The notes under the pieces: generated by a model
The model's database searches: none
What the model was told of the DNA's origin: nothing
The model's input: only the letters and a program-made list of their open reading frames with translations
Source: CAYSAQ01 sp964429235
GTDB taxonomy: Bacteria > Margulisbacteria > Riflemargulisbacteria > GWF2-35-9 > DYQY01
Length of the DNA stretch: 64,000 bases
NCBI GenBank assembly: GCA_964429235.1
Contig: CAYSAQ010000004.1
Coordinates: 62,001-126,000 of the forward strand
Direction of reading: 5' to 3'
Position numbers and translations under genes: made by a program
Part shown: positions 8,371 through 16,456 of the stretch, piece by piece
How positions within the stretch are numbered: position 1 is the stretch's first letter
Layout: each line of letters starts with the position of its first letter

Positions 8371-10044
8371 ATGCAAAAAAAAATTATAGCAATTATTAAT
8401 AAATCAAGTGAGCCACTAAGTTTTCTATTGATGAAATATTATCCCAAATCGTCAAAACGCGTCATTATTGAAAAGGTCTCTGCTCTAAGGGGAAAAGAGA
8501 CCTCTTGGGCATCAATTTTTAATATGGCATCTAGGCGAAAAATTGAAAGAGTTGTACGTGAAAAAAATGGAGTAATTATCCCTTTGTTTAAATGGACTGA
8601 GGAAAAAGATGAACTACTAATGACTGTTTGGACATCTGGGCTTAGTAATGAAGAAACTACTTTAAAATTTCTTACATTGTTTGGGTTTTCAAAAACGGAT
8701 AAAAATAAAGTTTACTGTTGGAAAGCTCTAAAAGATAGGCATTGTAGCTTAAATAAAACTCTTACTAAAAGTAAAAAAACAAAATTTAGTAATTGGGGAT
8801 TAAACGGCAAAGCAGTTACGTCTACTGAAGAAAAACTATTAAAAATGTTTTATCATACGGTTTCTTCAAAAGATTTAAAGTTAATATTTTGGGACAGAAA
8901 AAAACAAAATATTTGGGAATTAGGTTGTGCTAGAGGACTAAGTAGACCTAAAAATTGGTCCGAAGAACAGTTGTCTTTATTAAAAAATACCTATGCTGAA
9001 AAAGGGGCATCTTATATAGCACCGCTTGTTGGTAAAAACATAAATGCAATTAGAGCTCTTGCCTGGAAAAAAAACTTAAAAAGAAAACCGTCTAAAATAT
9101 CAAGATCAAACAACTTAAGTCCTGCAGAAAGAAAAACAATTAAATCATTATACATGGATGCTCAATTGCATGAATTGTATTTTTCTCTTCCTAGAATGAA
9201 TTTACAAAGTATACATTATCATGCTAAAAAGAATTGCAAATTGCCGAGGAGATACAATCATAATCCTGCGTTAATCAATACTCCAAAAAAAATTAGTTCC
9301 TTAATAGTCAGAGCGAATAGACAATTGTCAAAATTGGCAGGGCATACGTTTTCAAGAATGAATTATCTTGAGATTAGGAACAGGTATTCAGATGAAGAAA
9401 TAGCTCAAATCATTATTGCCGAGAACACTCTTTTTAATGAATATTTTGAAAAAATACAAACAATGGCGAAAAAATATATTACATATAGAGAGTTTACGGA
9501 GTTTCAATCAAAAGATGATGCTGCATTAGAGTTAGCACAAGATGCTTTCTACGCATCCTTTGAATTTGTTATAAATTGGACTGTTACAGATTTTTTAGAA
9601 GTTGCAGAGTATTATTTAGAAAATAAAACAAAATTTAGGAAGTTAGGATTCTACATATCAAATACTAAATTACTAGATTCTCGAGACCTTTCAGTTTCAA
9701 GTATGACAAACTCATATGGAGAACCCCTTCCTGAAAGTTATTTTTTTCCTTCTGTAGAGATTGGAATCTCAAATGTAATAGAACCAGATGATATTTTTAA
9801 TTTTTTATCTCTGATTAAAAATATTCTGGCATACGATGATTTCTTTTACCTATATAGAGTCAGTGAAAATACTCAAGTTATAGAGCAAGAAGCCAATACA
9901 TTAAAATACAAAAATGTATTGGCTTCTATTTCAAGTAATGAAGAATTTATATCTTACTGTGAAAAAATTGGTTTCGATTCAGATTTTATTTCAAGAATTG
10001 CCTTCATGTTTTTTAGGAATCTACCACAATTAAGTGAAATATAA
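8371..10044 (+). CDS. Hypothetical protein with Myb/SANT-like helix-turn-helix repeats
   Basis: The 557-residue protein is basic in its first 300 residues, where at least four related segments of about 45-50 residues recur. They begin with FKWTEEKDELL, VTSTEEKLLKMFY, NWSEEQLSLLKNTY and LSPAERKTIKSLY. Most run on to a helix such as GKNINAIRALAWKKNLKR, the pattern of Myb/SANT or GcrA-like DNA-binding repeats. The C-terminal 250 residues are acidic, helical and unassigned. No signal or membrane segment. A DNA-binding role is inferred. The gene is flanked by non-coding AT-rich DNA, stands alone, and lacks a ribosome site. A perfect 14-bp inverted repeat lies inside its 3' end. Confidence 0.6.
   Translation: MQKKIIAIINKSSEPLSFLLMKYYPKSSKRVIIEKVSALRGKETSWASIFNMASRRKIERVVREKNGVIIPLFKWTEEKDELLMTVWTSGLSNEETTLKFLTLFGFSKTDKNKVYCWKALKDRHCSLNKTLTKSKKTKFSNWGLNGKAVTSTEEKLLKMFYHTVSSKDLKLIFWDRKKQNIWELGCARGLSRPKNWSEEQLSLLKNTYAEKGASYIAPLVGKNINAIRALAWKKNLKRKPSKISRSNNLSPAERKTIKSLYMDAQLHELYFSLPRMNLQSIHYHAKKNCKLPRRYNHNPALINTPKKISSLIVRANRQLSKLAGHTFSRMNYLEIRNRYSDEEIAQIIIAENTLFNEYFEKIQTMAKKYITYREFTEFQSKDDAALELAQDAFYASFEFVINWTVTDFLEVAEYYLENKTKFRKLGFYISNTKLLDSRDLSVSSMTNSYGEPLPESYFFPSVEIGISNVIEPDDIFNFLSLIKNILAYDDFFYLYRVSENTQVIEQEANTLKYKNVLASISSNEEFISYCEKIGFDSDFISRIAFMFFRNLPQLSEI
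9889..9926. repeat. Perfect 14-bp inverted repeat inside a coding region
   Basis: GAAGCCAATACATT at 9889-9902 is matched by its exact complement AATGTATTGGCTTC at 9913-9926, with a 10-base A-rich loop. The hairpin lies within the 3' end of the SANT-repeat gene, about 120 bases before its stop. Confidence 0.8.
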
Positions 10045-10139
10045 TTTTTATTTATCATCTTTATAGTTGTAAATGATAAAGATAATCTTGAAAATAGCAC
10101 TTGAACTAAATCAAAAAGTGCCTGAAAATTAGATATAAT

Positions 10140-11006
10140 ATGAAAGCTTATTTAGATATAGTTTCCAAAGTTTTAGAAGAAGGTGAATCCAAAGGTAATC
10201 GTACTGGTACAGATGCAGTTTCTTCTGCTGGTGCTATGTTTGAACATAATATGAGTGATGGATACCCATTGCTTACTACAAAAACAGTTCCATTTCGTTT
10301 GGTAGCTTCAGAGCTAGAATTTTTTATCAAAGGTATTACTGATAAGGAATGGCTGATTGAACGCAATAACCATATTTGGGATGAATGGTGTAGTCCTACA
10401 AAGGTTGCCTATGCCCATGATGAAGAAACTCAGGCAAAGATGATGAAAGAACGAGAGCTAGGTCCAATTTACGGATGGCAATGGCGAAACTTTGGAGCTA
10501 AATATCAGAGTTTTGATAAGCCACCTAGGGGAACAGGCATAGATCAGCTTAAAAACTTAATAGAGAAGCTAAAAACAAACCCTGATGATAGAAGAATGAT
10601 TGTTTCTGCATGGAATCCTGTAGATTTTTCAGAAATGGCCTTACCTCCATGTCATTATTCATTTCAAGTTACTGTAATTAATAACAAACTCAATCTTTTA
10701 TGGAACCAAAGATCTATTGATGTAGCCTTGGGATTACCGTTCAATATTGCTAGTTATGCACTTTTACTTCATTTGCTTGCAAAAGAGGCAGGGTTAGAAG
10801 AGGGTAAGCTAGTTGGCTTTTTAGCTGATACACATATCTACAGCAACCATATGGATGGCATTAGGGAACAGCTTAATCGTGAAGTAAAAACACTTCCAAA
10901 GCTTGTTACGCCAGAGTTCACTTCTATTTATGATTGGAAATATACAGATTCGATAGTGGAAGGTTACGAACATCATTCGCGAATTCAATTTGCGATTGCT
11001 GTATAA
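10140..11006 (+). CDS. thyA: Thymidylate synthase
   Basis: A 288-residue ThyA that methylates dUMP to dTMP with methylenetetrahydrofolate. The catalytic Cys is in ALPPCHYSFQ (near residue 173); GNRTGTD near residue 20 binds phosphate, DDRRMIVSAWNP and NQRSIDVALGLPFNIASYALLLHL are the classic conserved blocks, and the YxxH-type dUMP contact is ADTHIYSNH. The chain is slightly longer than the 264-residue E. coli enzyme. It is followed after 13 nt by folA, which regenerates tetrahydrofolate from the dihydrofolate this enzyme makes. There is no Shine-Dalgarno; a TATAAT sequence directly abuts the ATG. Confidence 0.97.
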   Translation: MKAYLDIVSKVLEEGESKGNRTGTDAVSSAGAMFEHNMSDGYPLLTTKTVPFRLVASELEFFIKGITDKEWLIERNNHIWDEWCSPTKVAYAHDEETQAKMMKERELGPIYGWQWRNFGAKYQSFDKPPRGTGIDQLKNLIEKLKTNPDDRRMIVSAWNPVDFSEMALPPCHYSFQVTVINNKLNLLWNQRSIDVALGLPFNIASYALLLHLLAKEAGLEEGKLVGFLADTHIYSNHMDGIREQLNREVKTLPKLVTPEFTSIYDWKYTDSIVEGYEHHSRIQFAIAV

Positions 11007-11019
11007 ATAAGGAGATAGA

Positions 11020-11532
11020 ATGACAGAGATTATAGTAATAGTAGCAGTAGCCGAAAATGGCATTATCGGAAAAGGTAATGATATCCCTTGGAGAATTAGA
11101 GAAGATTTCTTGCATTTCAAAAAACATACAACTGGACATCCATGTATTATGAGCGATGTTTGTTATAAATCACTCCCAGAGCAGTCTAGACCATTGCCTA
11201 ATAGAGAGAATGTAGTGCTTACATTTGATAAAGACTATAAGCCAGAAGGCACTACTGTCTTTAACGACTTCAATGCAGCTATAGAGTACTGTAAGGCTAA
11301 TAATGAAGAAAAGATTTTTATAACAGGTGGTTCTAGTATCTATAGATTAGGTTTAGAAGTAGCTGATACTTTTTTACTAACCAGACTCCACAGAGATGTA
11401 GAAGGCGAAGTGTCTTTTCCAGATGTGGATTGGAACCAGTGGAAAGAAGTTTCTTCTGAAAAACATACTAGCTTAGAGCAAATCAGTAATACTGAAATAG
11501 ATTTTTCTTTTATAGAGTATACGAGAAAATAA
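11020..11532 (+). CDS. folA: Dihydrofolate reductase
   Basis: This 170-residue DHFR reduces dihydrofolate to tetrahydrofolate with NADPH. AENGIIGKGNDIPWRIREDFLHFKK holds the substrate loop with the acidic catalytic residue equivalent to E. coli Asp27, and IFITGGSSIYRLGLEVADTFLLTRL is the conserved cofactor-binding block. The usual glycine-rich switch (normally GRxTxxSI) reads PCIMSDVCYKSL, a divergent form worth noting. AAGGAG precedes the ATG. Its position behind thyA completes the dTMP cycle. Confidence 0.92.
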   Translation: MTEIIVIVAVAENGIIGKGNDIPWRIREDFLHFKKHTTGHPCIMSDVCYKSLPEQSRPLPNRENVVLTFDKDYKPEGTTVFNDFNAAIEYCKANNEEKIFITGGSSIYRLGLEVADTFLLTRLHRDVEGEVSFPDVDWNQWKEVSSEKHTSLEQISNTEIDFSFIEYTRK

Positions 11533-11579
11533 CCTTCATTTAATTTCTAAGTTTAATAAGCCTCAGATCACGTTATGTG

Positions 11580-11585
11580 TATAAT
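11580..11585 (+). promoter_or_regulatory. Minus 10 box of ppk2, predicted leaderless
   Basis: A consensus TATAAT is followed by six bases (ATAATT) and the ATG at 11592, so the expected transcript start is the first base of the start codon. No Shine-Dalgarno is present. Confidence 0.6.
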
Positions 11586-11591
11586 ATAATT

Positions 11592-12389
11592 ATGACTAAA
11601 AAAAAGGCCCAAAAATTAACTAACAAGCTATACGAAAAAGAACTTAGTCACTTACAGATAGAATTAGTGAAGCTTCAGGCTTGGATTAAAGAAAAGGGGT
11701 TAAAAGTAGTTGTTCTTTTTGAAGGTAGAGATGCTGCTGGAAAAGGTGGAACAATAAAAAGGATCAGCGAAAGTCTAAATCCACGTATTTGTAGAGTAGT
11801 TGCCTTAGGTACGCCTTCTGATAAAGAAAAGACACAATGGTATTTTCAACGCTATGTAACTGAGTTGCCTACTGGTGGCGAAATCGTTCTTTTTGATAGA
11901 AGCTGGTATAACCGTGCTGGTGTTGAGAAGGTAATGGGGTTCTGTACTCCTGAAGAATATAAAGAATTTATGACATCATGTCCACAGTTTGAAGAGATGC
12001 TTATTAAATCGGGCATCATAATTATCAAATACTGGTTTTCTGTAAACGATGAGGAACAAGAAAAAAGATTCCAAGCAAGGCTAAAAAATCCTACAAAAAG
12101 ATGGAAGCTAAGTCCTATGGATATTCAATCACGTGATAAATGGGTAGAGTATTCCAAAGCAAAGGACGAAATGTTTGCCTTTGCTGATACAGAACAATCT
12201 CCTTGGTATGTTGTTAATGCTGATAATAAAAAACAGGCAAGGTTAAACTGTATTTCTCATCTATTATCAATGATACCTTATAAAGATCTTACGCCAAAAA
12301 CAATAGACTTACCTAAAAGAAAAAAAGCTCCTAAAAGTTATGTAAGACCTCCACTAGAAGAACAAAGATTTATACCTGAATTATTTTAA
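11592..12389 (+). CDS. ppk2: Polyphosphate kinase 2 family protein
   Basis: A 265-residue PPK2 that moves phosphate between polyphosphate and nucleoside mono- or diphosphates. FEGRDAAGKGGTIKR (about residue 44) is the Walker A loop, LFDRSWYNRAGVE (about 103) the Walker B region with its Asp-Arg pair, and the lid segment includes RLKNPTKRWKLSPMD. Single-domain length fits class I (NDP to NTP) or class III; class is not settled here. I chose ATG at 11592 because the reading frame upstream is just promoter sequence. It has its own promoter and no obvious operon partner. Confidence 0.93.
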   Translation: MTKKKAQKLTNKLYEKELSHLQIELVKLQAWIKEKGLKVVVLFEGRDAAGKGGTIKRISESLNPRICRVVALGTPSDKEKTQWYFQRYVTELPTGGEIVLFDRSWYNRAGVEKVMGFCTPEEYKEFMTSCPQFEEMLIKSGIIIIKYWFSVNDEEQEKRFQARLKNPTKRWKLSPMDIQSRDKWVEYSKAKDEMFAFADTEQSPWYVVNADNKKQARLNCISHLLSMIPYKDLTPKTIDLPKRKKAPKSYVRPPLEEQRFIPELF

Positions 12390-12485
12390 TCTTTTAAAAA
12401 ATACATATTTTATTAATTTCTATTAATACTTTGTTTGGATTTCTAAATTTGTGCAATTATTCATATATGAGCTCGATAACTATAT

Positions 12486-13046
12486 ATGAAAAAGAAAATA
12501 GTATCTGAAAATAATAGTTTTAATAAAGCTATGTTGTTAAAGGCTTTATCCGGAGCTGTAGAATTTGCTATGGCTGAAACAGTTAGGTGTTCTAAAAAGA
12601 ATGAAGCAGAAGTGAAAAAAATGTTAGGTGGAGGTTCTTTTGAACATACTAATTTTAGATTTTTTTTGGCTCCAAAAATTGTAGAGGTTTTGAATACATA
12701 TTTAGGCGAACATTCAATTAATAGAGCTTGGGTTTATGATTTAGATACTACAGAAGCTGACCCAGCGGCAGGTGACACTGCAGGAGATGGTTCTCCCTGT
12801 GATAATTCTATGGGAGAGAACTTGCATGGGATTATGCAAGTAGATCAAGTACTATCAATTCATAACAATATTTTAAATGTTTTATCTGAATCTTTAATAT
12901 CTATTTTGGATTCTTTAGGAATAGTTATGTCTAGAGATTACTTAAAGCTTAATTTTTATGCTCTAAAAGATATAGAGCAAGAAAAAGGTGAGACATGGAG
13001 AGTGAAGTCTCTATATTATCCAGCAACTGAATTGAGTTTTCAGTAA
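12486..13046 (+). CDS. Hypothetical protein
   Basis: A 186-residue protein with no signal peptide or membrane segment. It has an N-terminal helical region (LLKALSGAVEFAMAETVRC), a middle acidic Asp/Gly/Ala-rich loop (about residues 92-108) and a C-terminal helical region with VLSESLISILDSLG. I recognise no family. No ribosome site precedes the ATG. It converges with the interrupted starch synthase gene. Confidence 0.5.
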   Translation: MKKKIVSENNSFNKAMLLKALSGAVEFAMAETVRCSKKNEAEVKKMLGGGSFEHTNFRFFLAPKIVEVLNTYLGEHSINRAWVYDLDTTEADPAAGDTAGDGSPCDNSMGENLHGIMQVDQVLSIHNNILNVLSESLISILDSLGIVMSRDYLKLNFYALKDIEQEKGETWRVKSLYYPATELSFQ

Positions 13047-13086
13047 ATAATAATTAATTTATTACGATTAAACTTTAAGTTAAAGC

Positions 13087-13716
13087 TTAAAAAGCTCCAA
13101 ATGAATTGTAATGTCCTTCTCTTTCAAATCTAGAAACCATTTCACGATAAAGCTCTATATACTTATTTGCTGCAGGAGTCCAAGAAAGGTCTTGTTGCAT
13201 CATAGACTCTATAAATGGATTTAAATCTGATTCTCTATGTTTCATCATTTTATTAACTGTTTTTATTTTATGTATAAATCCATCTACTAAAGTTTTAAAT
13301 TTAGGATCGTTTTCGGAACTAGGCCAATCACCAGAAACCAAAAATCCATTTTCACCATCATTAATTATATCAATCATGCCACCAACCGCTCTTCCAATAG
13401 GGATTGTGCCATTTATCATGCTACAAGGAACCACCAATCCGCAGGGCTCATAACTTGAGGGTGCTAAAGAAGCATCTGAGCCAGCATAAACCAAATGAGT
13501 TAATTCCTTATTATATGGATTAATAATACCTAGTTTTCCATTTAGAGTATGTTCTTGTAAATATTTAAAATCTGAAAGGATTCTTTCTCCACTTTCGTCA
13601 GTTGCAGAAGCATTAGATATAAACTGAAAATTAATATCTGATTCAAAATTAAGTCTTAGTAATATGCTTTTAACTAGCTCATATCCTTTTTGTAAATCAA
13701 ACCTTGCAGCCATCAT
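13087..13716 (-). CDS. glgA: Starch/glycogen synthase, C-terminal part after in-frame stop
   Basis: This open frame is the second half of a GT5 glycogen/starch synthase and is in the same reading frame as the first half (distance between starts is 960 nt, divisible by three). In-frame homologous sequence continues upstream to the amber codon at 13822. It holds the nucleotide-sugar domain: MMAARFDLQKG, YAGSDASLAPSSYEPCGL with the conserved Glu-Pro-Cys-Gly, and GTIPIGRAVGGMIDII. By itself it could only be made by reinitiation or readthrough. Together with the N-terminal part the frame is 530 codons, a normal GlgA length. Confidence 0.8.
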   Translation of the reverse strand: MMAARFDLQKGYELVKSILLRLNFESDINFQFISNASATDESGERILSDFKYLQEHTLNGKLGIINPYNKELTHLVYAGSDASLAPSSYEPCGLVVPCSMINGTIPIGRAVGGMIDIINDGENGFLVSGDWPSSENDPKFKTLVDGFIHKIKTVNKMMKHRESDLNPFIESMMQQDLSWTPAANKYIELYREMVSRFEREGHYNSFGAF

Positions 13717-13821
13717 AATTAATATTGCATCGGGATCTTCTTTTAAGCCAAAAGCTCTTTGTAAGGCTGCTTTTATTTGTGGCTTTTCTGCGTTAAAATT
13801 ATCTTTTGTAAATTCAGGATA

Positions 13822-13824
13822 CTA
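13822..13824 (-). other. In-frame amber (TAG) codon splitting glgA
   Basis: On the minus strand the frame reads GTT GGA GAT AAT TAG TAT CCT GAA and homologous sequence continues in the same frame. GlgA proteins usually have a Trp-containing segment after the NGxD motif, so a TGG to TAG change is a simple explanation. TAG is also a normal terminator of other genes here, for example at 1788-1790. Confidence 0.85.
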
Positions 13825-14676
13825 ATTATCTCCAACACCATTAACTATTCCTGAATATCTTCCTTCAGCAAATCTTTTGTTTAAAATATGACTAAATCCT
13901 TCTCCAAAAGAACCTAATGTTTCTTTTGTATATTGTTCAGAAACAGTATTTACATAATCTGCTGTTGATAATGCTGCCTGAGTAGGGTCTGCTTTATCTT
14001 CAAAAGGAAATTTTATACCATTCTCAGTATATAAACTTGGGTAATCTGTATTTGTTAACCCTGTCAGTCGATAAAATTCATCCAAAGATACGGTATCTCT
14101 ATATTTAAGGTTATGAATTGTATGCAAAGTTGGTAAGTTTTTAGCAAGATAGCGAGTCTTTAGTTCTGTATGTAGATGACCTGCTTGCCAATCATGCCCG
14201 TGAACAACGGTATTTGGCTTAGGGATAATTCTTGAAGCAGCTATTCTGTCAAAAAGCATAAAACGCATATAGTTATCAGAATGATTGTATAAATTTCTAT
14301 ATTTTTTGTTATCAAAAACAGAAAAACAATCTGTTCCTATTAGATCATAAGAAAGACGTTTTGCTGCATCCATCCAAAACCTAAAAACAGCAGGATGGTA
14401 GGCTTTTTCTCCTATAAATATTTCCGAGTGACCTTTGGTGTTTTTCATATAAAGGGGAGAGAGACCCATTCTTACTGCATTTTCTAATGCTCCCGTATGT
14501 TTCGGGATACAAACATGCACTCTATGACCAAGCTCTGCCAATTTATTAGGTAAGCCTTCACCTACTTCTCCTAGTCCGCTAGTTTGTACTATCGGAGATG
14601 CTTCAGGTAATACCATATAAATATTTAATGAATCATCTTGAATTTGGGAATTGCTTATATTGAAACCTAAGGGCAT
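13822..14676 (-). CDS. glgA: Starch/glycogen synthase, N-terminal part
   Basis: The 284-residue frame is the ADP-glucose-type GT5 catalytic domain. MVLPEASPIVQTSGLGEVGEGLP is the N-terminal loop; the usual KTGGL is QTSGL here, so the conserved Lys is missing. VVHGHDWQAGHL, TLHTIHNLKYRDTVSLDEF and TADYVNTVSEQYTKE are standard GT5 blocks, and IVNGVGDN precedes the stop. A normal enzyme elongates alpha-1,4-glucan with ADP- or UDP-glucose. Because the C-terminal domain follows in frame after one TAG, this is either a recent nonsense mutation, a sequencing error or a suppressed codon. A TAAATT box ends 7 nt before the ATG. Confidence 0.82.
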   Translation of the reverse strand: MPLGFNISNSQIQDDSLNIYMVLPEASPIVQTSGLGEVGEGLPNKLAELGHRVHVCIPKHTGALENAVRMGLSPLYMKNTKGHSEIFIGEKAYHPAVFRFWMDAAKRLSYDLIGTDCFSVFDNKKYRNLYNHSDNYMRFMLFDRIAASRIIPKPNTVVHGHDWQAGHLHTELKTRYLAKNLPTLHTIHNLKYRDTVSLDEFYRLTGLTNTDYPSLYTENGIKFPFEDKADPTQAALSTADYVNTVSEQYTKETLGSFGEGFSHILNKRFAEGRYSGIVNGVGDN

Positions 14677-14804
14677 AGCTATTAATTTAAAAAAATATTA
14701 TTTTTACTCCTATTATGTGAAATACTAATAGTTATCGTATACAAAAGTAAAAAAAATCAGTTATTTTTAGTTATAGTTTTTAATGGTTATAAGTGGTGAT
14801 TTTT

Positions 14805-15467
14805 TTAATCAGAAGCTACAAGGCTAATAAATTCATAAAGTCTGTTGAAATCATTATGCATCATGGCAATTGCCCCAAATTCCATCATTTTTATGTTCCA
14901 CGCGGGTGTTCCACTGTTAGCAAGAACTATTATGCCAGGATCTAGTTCCATAAATCCTCTAAGTAATGTAATTCCATCTATTATATAATCATTCAATTGA
15001 CGATCCATCAAAACTAAATCTATTTGATGTTCTTTAAACTTAACCATAGCCTCATAAACAGTTTCAGCTTTATGAACATTTAGGATATTAGGGGCAATGT
15101 TATTTATAATTCCAAATGTTCCAACCTGATTCGCATTTAAATCATCAATTACTAGTATGTTTTTAAGCTTATCAAATTCATATCCAGCGACCTTTAGGGT
15201 AGTATAAAGTGTGTTGGCCCAAATATTAGGATTTACACATAAATCTTCAAGCATATACTCATATTCAGGGGAATTTGTTTTAGGTTTTTCTATTTTTTCT
15301 GCATATTTGTATACGGTACTTACAATTTCGTACTTTTTAATGAATGAGGACCTCTTAAGATTATGAAAATCAGGGAGAGATGGACAAAGAACAACATTTT
15401 TATTAGTTGGTGTTTTTTTTGCTTCATATAGCTTTTTATAGCTAATAGCTACTATTTTATTGTACAT
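14805..15467 (-). CDS. Response-regulator receiver-like protein, orphan and degenerate
   Basis: Residues 100-220 of this 220-residue protein form a receiver domain: NILVIDDL gives the acidic pair, DLVLMDRQL the phospho-acceptor Asp, and IIVLANSGT the switch Ser/Thr. The usual Lys-Pro near the end is replaced by MMHNDF, so the conserved Lys is missing and phosphorylation chemistry may be altered. The first 100 residues are unassigned. No histidine kinase or output domain is nearby. It might act as a phosphate sink, anti-regulator or docking protein. Confidence 0.6.
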   Translation of the reverse strand: MYNKIVAISYKKLYEAKKTPTNKNVVLCPSLPDFHNLKRSSFIKKYEIVSTVYKYAEKIEKPKTNSPEYEYMLEDLCVNPNIWANTLYTTLKVAGYEFDKLKNILVIDDLNANQVGTFGIINNIAPNILNVHKAETVYEAMVKFKEHQIDLVLMDRQLNDYIIDGITLLRGFMELDPGIIVLANSGTPAWNIKMMEFGAIAMMHNDFNRLYEFISLVASD

Positions 15468-15553
15468 AAATTGATGTTCCCCTTTATCTTTGTAATAAAT
15501 TATCGTAAATATCGTGAAATTATTTCATTTATTTTTTAAACTCATTCATTTAA

Positions 15554-15598
15554 TTGACAAGAAATGTTAGTTGTGGCATTAATTAAGGTGATTAATTA
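15554..15598 (+). promoter_or_regulatory. Promoter and possible operator of marR-like gene
   Basis: TTGACA at 15554-15559 is followed after 17 bases by CATTAA with an extended TG motif. A 7-bp inverted repeat, TAATTAA at 15580-15586 and TTAATTA at 15592-15598, overlaps the start region, a plausible site for the MarR protein encoded downstream. Confidence 0.45.
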
Positions 15599-15615
15599 TT
15601 AAGGAGCTAAACTAT

Positions 15616-16071
15616 ATGGATAAATTTGAGAATTCTTTATTAGAATTAATATCAATAGCGGGGAAATATCAATATTTACCAAAATATTTAGAAGGATGTG
15701 GCAAATTTAGCTCATCAGAGATTTCCATATTAAAAATTATTGCAGAATATAATGAAATCAAAATGACTGAAATTTCTAAAATTATGGTTACAACTAAAAG
15801 TGCTTCTACTCAAATAGTTGATAAGCTTTTTAAAAAAGGTTATGTGACTAGAATTACAGGTGTAGCTGATAGAAGAAATATTATAATAAAGCTAACTGAT
15901 AAAGGCGAAGAAGCTTATAAAGTTTGTACTATATGCAAATCTTCTATTATTGAAAATATTTGTGAAAAATTTGTATTAGAGGAAAAAGAATATCCAGCAA
16001 TTATTATAAGAAAGCTTATAGAAGGATTGAAAAGTAATTTAAAAAAGGAGAAGAATTATGCCTTGGATTAA
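15616..16071 (+). CDS. MarR-family transcriptional regulator
   Basis: A 151-residue winged-helix protein. FSSSEISILKIIAEYNEIKMTEISKIM leads into the recognition helix region TTKSASTQIVDKLFKKGYVTRITGVADRRNIIIKLTDKGEEAY, the classic MarR wing with the DRR sequence. It likely represses its own operon and responds to a ligand or redox signal. Two Cys (KVCTICKSS) lie in the dimerisation region and could sense thiol state, an inference. AAGGAG precedes the ATG. Its 3' end overlaps the ferredoxin gene by 14 nt, so the ferredoxin and flavoprotein genes are probable targets. Confidence 0.88.
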   Translation: MDKFENSLLELISIAGKYQYLPKYLEGCGKFSSSEISILKIIAEYNEIKMTEISKIMVTTKSASTQIVDKLFKKGYVTRITGVADRRNIIIKLTDKGEEAYKVCTICKSSIIENICEKFVLEEKEYPAIIIRKLIEGLKSNLKKEKNYALD

Positions 16072-16411
16072 TCAAGATAAATGTAGCGGATGTGAATTGT
16101 GTATAAATTCATGCCCAGTTAGCGCCATTAGTAAAAAAAACGATATAGTAGAAATAAATATGGAAAAATGTATACGTTGTGGCAAGTGTCATAGTGTATG
16201 CCCGCAAGAAGCAGTGAGACATGATAGTGAAAAAATTCCTCAAGAGATAAGTAATAACATGGAAAAAACAAAAGAGTTGTTAAAAAATTATAAAAATAAA
16301 ATAGAAAAAAATGCATTTTTGGAAAGAATGATAAAACATTACAACAAAGAAATGAAAGTAGCTAAGCAAACTATTGAAGAAATACAAATTTTTCAAAAAG
16401 AGTTTGATTGA
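16058..16411 (+). CDS. Two-cluster 4Fe-4S ferredoxin with helical tail
   Basis: Residues 1-50 hold two 4Fe-4S motifs, CSGCELCINSCPVSAI and CIRCGKCHSVCPQEAV. The remaining 67 residues are charged and helical, probably a coiled coil. As an electron carrier it most likely works with the flavoprotein encoded 45 nt downstream. AAGGAG lies inside the end of the MarR gene. Length with the extra tail is atypical for a plain ferredoxin. Confidence 0.85.
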   Translation: MPWINQDKCSGCELCINSCPVSAISKKNDIVEINMEKCIRCGKCHSVCPQEAVRHDSEKIPQEISNNMEKTKELLKNYKNKIEKNAFLERMIKHYNKEMKVAKQTIEEIQIFQKEFD

Positions 16412-16456
16412 GAACTTTGCTAAGGATATGGATATTAATTAAAAAGGAGATAATTT

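Noticed and set aside
10134..10140. TATAAT directly touching the thyA ATG (and similarly at 28207-28212) as leaderless promoters
   Set aside because: With no gap the transcript would begin inside the gene. These may be chance AT-rich matches or use a different box, so they were not counted in the leaderless set.
13822..13824. Pyrrolysine or a reassigned TAG code as explanation for glgA
   Set aside because: TAG ends several intact genes here and no pyl gene is visible; a mutation or base error is simpler.
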